DNA from: Planobispora longispora
GTDB taxonomy: Bacteria > Actinomycetota > Actinomycetes > Streptosporangiales > Streptosporangiaceae
Assembly (NCBI RefSeq): GCF_016863135.1
Contig: NZ_BOOH01000017.1
Span: 1-64,000 of the forward strand
Length of the DNA stretch: 64,000 bases
Reading direction: 5' to 3'
Shown here: positions 60,081 through 64,000 of the stretch, in pieces
Layout of the letters: each line of letters begins with the position of its first letter
How positions within the stretch are numbered: the first letter of the stretch is position 1
Translations under genes and position numbers: made by a program
Notes under the pieces: generated by a model
Seen by the model: the letters and a program-made list of their open reading frames with translations, nothing else
What the model was told of the DNA's origin: nothing
The model's database searches: none

Positions 60081-60272
60081 ATGCGTGGACGGCCCGAGGC
60101 TGAACGTCATCATCTGTCCTGCCCGGTGTGCGGGGCGCTGCCGGGCACGAGCTGCCTGCAGGACAGCGTGGAGCTGGAGAAGGTCCACCCCTCCCGGCGA
60201 ATGCCGATCGCCGAGCGCAACTGGCGCTCGGCGGCGGGGTGGATCCCCCCGGAGTTGCAGAGCGCACCTTGA
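60081..60272 (+). CDS. Small zinc-finger protein (63 aa)
   Basis: ATG 60081 follows GGAGAGGAG. The product contains CPVCGALPGTSC followed by a His in VHPSRR, a CCCH-type zinc-binding pattern found in many short actinobacterial and phage-associated proteins. An upstream in-frame start at 60021 lacks a ribosome-binding site. Function unknown, probably nucleic-acid or protein binding. It converges on the HerA-type gene. Confidence 0.72.
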   Translation: MRGRPEAERHHLSCPVCGALPGTSCLQDSVELEKVHPSRRMPIAERNWRSAAGWIPPELQSAP

Positions 60273-60412
60273 GAAGACCGCCGCGGGCCCTCCGCCGCGA
60301 GGGCCCGTGCGGCCGGGTGAGGCGGCCCGTTCACGGATGGCCGTACGGTCCCGGAGCGAGCGGCGGTGCGGTCATGGAGCGGGCGGCGGCACGGGCGTGG
60401 GCGGTGGAGCGG

Positions 60413-63400
60413 TCATGACCGGTGGCTCTTCGCCCGCTGGACGACCTCCTCGGCGGTGAGCGGGTCCTTCGGGTGGTGGCTCAGGCACATGGGCGCCTGG
60501 ACCTTCACGAACGGCGTCCCCTCCGTGGCCACGTAGAACTGCCCCGACCGTAGCCGGGCGACGTCGGCGACGTGGCCGCCCCTGGCCCGGGCCATCTCCT
60601 TGGCCGCCTCGATCTGGGCGAAGCTGTTCAGCAGGCCGAAGAACTGGGTGGTGGCGTTGCCCGGGATCTGGTTGTGCAACCCCTTGGGGGCCTGGGTGGC
60701 GAACACCAGGCCGAGGCCGTACTTGCGGGCCTGGGAGGCCAGGGCCAGCGTGCTGCGGGTGCAGGCGGTCAGCGCGCCGGACGGCGCGAACGTCTGCGCC
60801 TCGTCCATCACGAACAGCCCGCCCAGCGGCCGCTCTCCCGCCGGATTCCGCTTGATCCAGGCGAACAGCGCCATCTGGAGCTGGTTGACGAAGCCCTGCC
60901 GCTGCTCGTCCGAGGCCAGGCCGGCCAGGTTGATCACCGAGACGCGCGCCCGCTTCCCCGTGGGCGGGGTCAGCAGGAGACCGGGATCCACCGGCGTGCC
61001 GTCCCCGCCGAACAGCGGGTCGTTGACGACGGCCGCGGTCAGGACCTGGGCCAGGTCCGCCGCGATCCGCCGCGCGGCGGCCAGCTCGCTCACCCCGTCG
61101 GGCAGCTCCGCCAAGGTCGCGACCAGGCCCTTCAGGCTGATTCCGCCCTGCCGCCCGTAGTGCCGGAGCGTCTCCCTGAGCACCGCCTGGCCCAGCTGGG
61201 CCCGGTTCGTGTTCCCGACGAGCCGCACCCGGGGTGCGATCGCCGCGACGGCGACCTCCACCGCGGCGGCGAACTCGTCGGGATCGCCGGCGACGGCCGC
61301 GAAGTCCGGTAGGGGCCGGAAGGCGAGCGGCCGGCCTCCGTCCCGTCCCGGCGTCCAGACCACCACGTCGGTGACGGCCAGATACTCCTTCGCGCGCGCC
61401 GCGTCGCCCACGTCCCAGGACGGCGGCGCCTCCGGCCACGGGTCGCCCAGCCGGGCCAGGTCGTTGCCGGGGTCGAGCACGATGGCCGAGACCCCCTGGA
61501 GCGCGCACTCCTCGACCAGGCGGCGGATGAGCACGGTCTTCCCCGAACCCGACCCGGCGAAGATCGCGGTGTGCCTCCTCAGCGCCTCCAGCTCGACGCC
61601 CACCGGTGCGTCCCCGGCGATCGCCCTGCCGACGGCGACGGACGGCGCGCGGCCCGCCCCGGGCGGTCCGGCCGGAGCGTCCCCCCAGAGACCGGGAGAC
61701 GGGACCGGGAGGGCGGGGACCGCACGGACCGCCGTGCCCACCGGGACTGCGGGACCCGGTGCGCTCGCCGGGGCCGCCAGGCTCGCCGCGATCGTGGGGA
61801 CGGCCGCCTCCCTGAGGGCCGTCGTGTTCATGGGGTCTTTCGTGCTCGGAGCGAATGCCGTACCCGGAGTGAACGTGGTGCTCACGGTGACCCCCGCGCC
61901 CGCCGTTCCCGGCGTGCCGGCCGCGCCCGCAGCACCGGCCGTACCCGCGGCGGCGCCGGCTCCCGACGGCCCCGGGGGAACCGCCCACGCGTCGCCGAGA
62001 GCCTCGCCGAGCAGCTTGACGTCGTCGGCGGGCCGGCGGGTGGCGAACCAGGCCCGCAGCCCCGGGGGATTCTCGGCGATCAGGTCCTGGAGCGCGGAGA
62101 GGATCCTGAGGTCCTCGGGCCCCGTCCGCAGCACCCTGCCGCCGGCCTCCTCGAACGCGGTGATGATCTCCAGGGTCCGGGGTCCCTTCGACCAGCCGGT
62201 GTCGCGGAGCAGGAACAGCCGGCGCTTCGGGACCCGGGCGTCCAGGCCCGCGGCGACCGAGGCGTGCCGCACGCGGCTGAGCACGGCGTTGGCGTTCCCG
62301 GAGGCGATCGCCCGGAAGCACCAGTGCACCTCGTCCTCGGTCGTCACGTCGAGGCTGCGCCGCAGGCGCGCGTGGAGCGGGGGTTTCGCGCTGGGCGGCG
62401 GGTCCTGGGCGAACATGCGCCCGGCCTCGCCCAGCGCGGCGATCCAGGCGGTGAGGCCGGCCGACAGCAGCGCGGGCACGGTCGCGTCCTCGGTGGCGGG
62501 ATCGAGCGCCGCCGCCACGCGCTCCGCCGTTCCCGCCGACTCCTTGAGCCGGGCGAACCGGGCGTCGAGGGCGGAGAGGTCCCGCGGAGGCGCCTCGGGG
62601 GCAGCTGGGGGAGGGCCCGCCTGCGCCGCGGCCGGGGCGCCGAGGCGGTCCAGCTCCCTGACCTCGCCGTCGTGCAGGCACGCCCGGATGTGGTCGCTGA
62701 CTTCGATGAGCAGCTGCCGCGGGGTGTACTGGTGGGCCTCGCCGAAGGCGGAGGGCCGTACCGGCCAGGTCGGGTGGGGCGGCTCGAAGCCGATCCCGCC
62801 GAACTGCGCCTCGAACCGCCTGGCGATCAGAGCGCGGCCGGTCTCGGCGTCCGGGATCGTCTTGAGCTGAGCCGTCTTGCGGAACCTGTCCTGGACGGTG
62901 GCGGTCGCGATCCGCTCGATCAGCGTCCAGGTCGGCGGCAGGCAGGAGACGACCGTCAGCGTCCGGCGGGTGACCTCGCGCAGCGCCATCAGGCCGCCCG
63001 CGATCTGCTCGATCAGGACGGCGTCGTGCCGGTCCGCCGTGTCCCCGCCGGTGGAGGACGACGACTGCGCGACGAGCATGTCGATCTGGTCGACCGCGAT
63101 GACGGACGGCCCGGTGAGGGCCAGCAGGCGTGACAGGTCCCTGATGATCTCCTGCTGGGACTTCTCGCTCCGCCGGATCCCCCACCGGGCACGCTCGCCC
63201 TGCTCCTCCTCGGGGGTGGAGGACAGGAAGGCGGCTCCGACGTCCTGGGCGGCCAGGTCGGCGGAGGCCAGCAGGACGAGCGCCCGTACGGTGTCCTGGC
63301 ACTCCCGGCCGAGGGCCCGGTCGAAGCGGCGCAACGCCTCGACGAAGGTGTCGAGGGCCATCCGGGAGAGGGCGCTCCTGCCGGTCACCGCGCGCCGTAC

Positions 63401-63826
63401 CATCCGGTTCACGTCCACCAGCGCGGCCAGGCGGCCCAGGAAGATCTGGAGCTGGCTGACGGCGATGCCCTCCTCGTCGTACTCCTCGCGCGCCAGGCTG
63501 TCGAGCACGGAGACCATGACGCTGGCCCAGAAACTCCTGGCGTCCAGCAGGCTCACCAGGAAGAAGTAGCCCCCCTGCCGCCGGGTCCGCTCGCGCAGCC
63601 AGCCGAGCAGGTGGGTCTTGCCGGAGCCGCGCTGGCCTTCGACGACCACGCCGATCGGGCTCGCGTCCCGGCTCGCCCCGGCCTCGGCCAGACCGTCGAG
63701 GAGGACCTGGCCGGCGCGGCGGTGCAGGCTCTCCACGTGGTACGGCGAGGGCCGCCACACGTCGTCGGGAGCCTCCGCCCAGTTGAACCTGAGGGCGGCG
63801 AGGGCCTTGCGCTCGTGCTCCGTCAT
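60413..63826 (-). CDS. Fusion of AAA-type ATPase and HerA-like ATPase
   Basis: A 1137-residue protein with two P-loops. The N-terminal ATPase (~1-400) has Walker A GQRGSGKT (64-71) and a Walker B/sensor region VIAVDQIDMLV, resembling ORC/STAND-like AAA proteins. A helical middle (~400-600) and a long Gly/Ala/Thr/Pro linker (~625-740) follow. The C-terminal HerA/VirB4-like domain has Walker A GSGSGKT (758-764), Walker B LFVMDEAQTFAP and GLVFATQAPKGL. HerA ATPases act as hexameric DNA translocases in repair, conjugation and several phage-defence systems. ATG 63826 overlaps the stop of the upstream gene (TGATG); GTG 63829 is also possible. Confidence 0.85.
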   Translation of the reverse strand: MTEHERKALAALRFNWAEAPDDVWRPSPYHVESLHRRAGQVLLDGLAEAGASRDASPIGVVVEGQRGSGKTHLLGWLRERTRRQGGYFFLVSLLDARSFWASVMVSVLDSLAREEYDEEGIAVSQLQIFLGRLAALVDVNRMVRRAVTGRSALSRMALDTFVEALRRFDRALGRECQDTVRALVLLASADLAAQDVGAAFLSSTPEEEQGERARWGIRRSEKSQQEIIRDLSRLLALTGPSVIAVDQIDMLVAQSSSSTGGDTADRHDAVLIEQIAGGLMALREVTRRTLTVVSCLPPTWTLIERIATATVQDRFRKTAQLKTIPDAETGRALIARRFEAQFGGIGFEPPHPTWPVRPSAFGEAHQYTPRQLLIEVSDHIRACLHDGEVRELDRLGAPAAAQAGPPPAAPEAPPRDLSALDARFARLKESAGTAERVAAALDPATEDATVPALLSAGLTAWIAALGEAGRMFAQDPPPSAKPPLHARLRRSLDVTTEDEVHWCFRAIASGNANAVLSRVRHASVAAGLDARVPKRRLFLLRDTGWSKGPRTLEIITAFEEAGGRVLRTGPEDLRILSALQDLIAENPPGLRAWFATRRPADDVKLLGEALGDAWAVPPGPSGAGAAAGTAGAAGAAGTPGTAGAGVTVSTTFTPGTAFAPSTKDPMNTTALREAAVPTIAASLAAPASAPGPAVPVGTAVRAVPALPVPSPGLWGDAPAGPPGAGRAPSVAVGRAIAGDAPVGVELEALRRHTAIFAGSGSGKTVLIRRLVEECALQGVSAIVLDPGNDLARLGDPWPEAPPSWDVGDAARAKEYLAVTDVVVWTPGRDGGRPLAFRPLPDFAAVAGDPDEFAAAVEVAVAAIAPRVRLVGNTNRAQLGQAVLRETLRHYGRQGGISLKGLVATLAELPDGVSELAAARRIAADLAQVLTAAVVNDPLFGGDGTPVDPGLLLTPPTGKRARVSVINLAGLASDEQRQGFVNQLQMALFAWIKRNPAGERPLGGLFVMDEAQTFAPSGALTACTRSTLALASQARKYGLGLVFATQAPKGLHNQIPGNATTQFFGLLNSFAQIEAAKEMARARGGHVADVARLRSGQFYVATEGTPFVKVQAPMCLSHHPKDPLTAEEVVQRAKSHRS

Positions 63827-64000
63827 CACGCTCCGATCGCGAGGAGGTGCTTGTCCTGGTCGCCGATGACCACCGCGGCGTCCCGGTCCGCCTGGGTGAG
63901 CGTCTTCTGGTTCTCCTCGGGCACGATGTGCACGTCCCGCATGCGGTTCATCCGCCTGAGCGCCTCGTCCACCTCTTCCCTGGCGGCCTCGCCCAGGAGG
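63826..64000 (-). CDS. C-terminus of a gene coupled to the HerA fusion, cut by window end
   Basis: Open reading frame running in from beyond the window end to a TGA at 63826-63828. The last 57 residues are visible: charged, helical (EVDEALRRMNRMRDVHIVPE) and then NQKTLTQADRDAAVVIGDQD. The stop overlaps the ATPase start by one base, so the two products are probably made together and may act in one complex. Family cannot be recognised from this fragment. Confidence 0.7.
   Translation of the reverse strand, partial: LLGEAAREEVDEALRRMNRMRDVHIVPEENQKTLTQADRDAAVVIGDQDKHLLAIGA

Overview
This window is high-GC actinomycete chromosome, with almost every codon ending in G or C and many GTG starts. The gene set (Lsr2, ClpC with an upstream ClgR-type box, DisA next to RadA, an EtfD-type iron-sulfur oxidoreductase, menaquinone MenB) fits a filamentous actinobacterium. 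I lean to the Streptosporangiales from the general look of the proteins, but that placement is an inference. No rRNA, tRNA, CRISPR array or insertion sequence was recognised.

Layout. 1-5.8 kb: two RDD membrane proteins with low-complexity N-termini, a 45-residue membrane peptide, lsr2, and clpC with a strong terminator. 5.8-13.9 kb: a shortened EboE-like protein, then DNA maintenance genes (mutY, disA, radA), a secreted hydrolase and a merR-trxA operon behind a MerR-type promoter. 14-22 kb: a PAP2 phosphatase, a methyltransferase, a sugar isomerase-like protein, a TetR regulator, etfD, a glycosyltransferase pair, csoR and a 53-residue protein. 22-29 kb: a hypothetical protein, gamma-carbonic anhydrase, a DivIVA-like coiled-coil protein, a GntR regulator with a small protein, a VanZ protein, a decayed hydrolase and an IclR regulator.

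29-39.7 kb is a catabolic island. Eight genes, six of the seven junctions overlapping by 4 bases or separated by 3, encode the complete route from 3-hydroxyanthranilate through 2-aminomuconate to pyruvate and acetyl-CoA. IclR and LysR regulators flank it and kynureninase lies just beyond, so the likely role is growth on the kynurenine branch of tryptophan breakdown. 39.8-48.2 kb holds membrane and secreted proteins, two copies of a repeated promoter element, and a monooxygenase / DUF3237 / CocE-hydrolase operon facing a MarR regulator across a clear operator.

48.2-49.9 kb is the most unusual locus: a radical SAM/SPASM enzyme followed by a 124-residue protein ending in three 9-residue Cys/Asp repeats with five overlapping Cys-X3-Asp motifs. 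This looks like a compact peptide natural-product (ranthipeptide-type RiPP) system. 50-60 kb holds a YjbR protein, a DUF2293 protein, menB, a polysaccharide deacetylase lipoprotein, a CBM48-like protein and an acyl-CoA/lactonase-type module (phosphotriesterase-like protein, aminoglycoside-phosphotransferase-like protein, sirtuin, acyl-CoA dehydrogenase, SDR) with two near-identical palindromic operators. 60-64 kb ends with a small zinc-finger protein and a 1137-residue protein joining an AAA-type ATPase to a HerA-like ATPase, coupled to a gene cut by the window edge.
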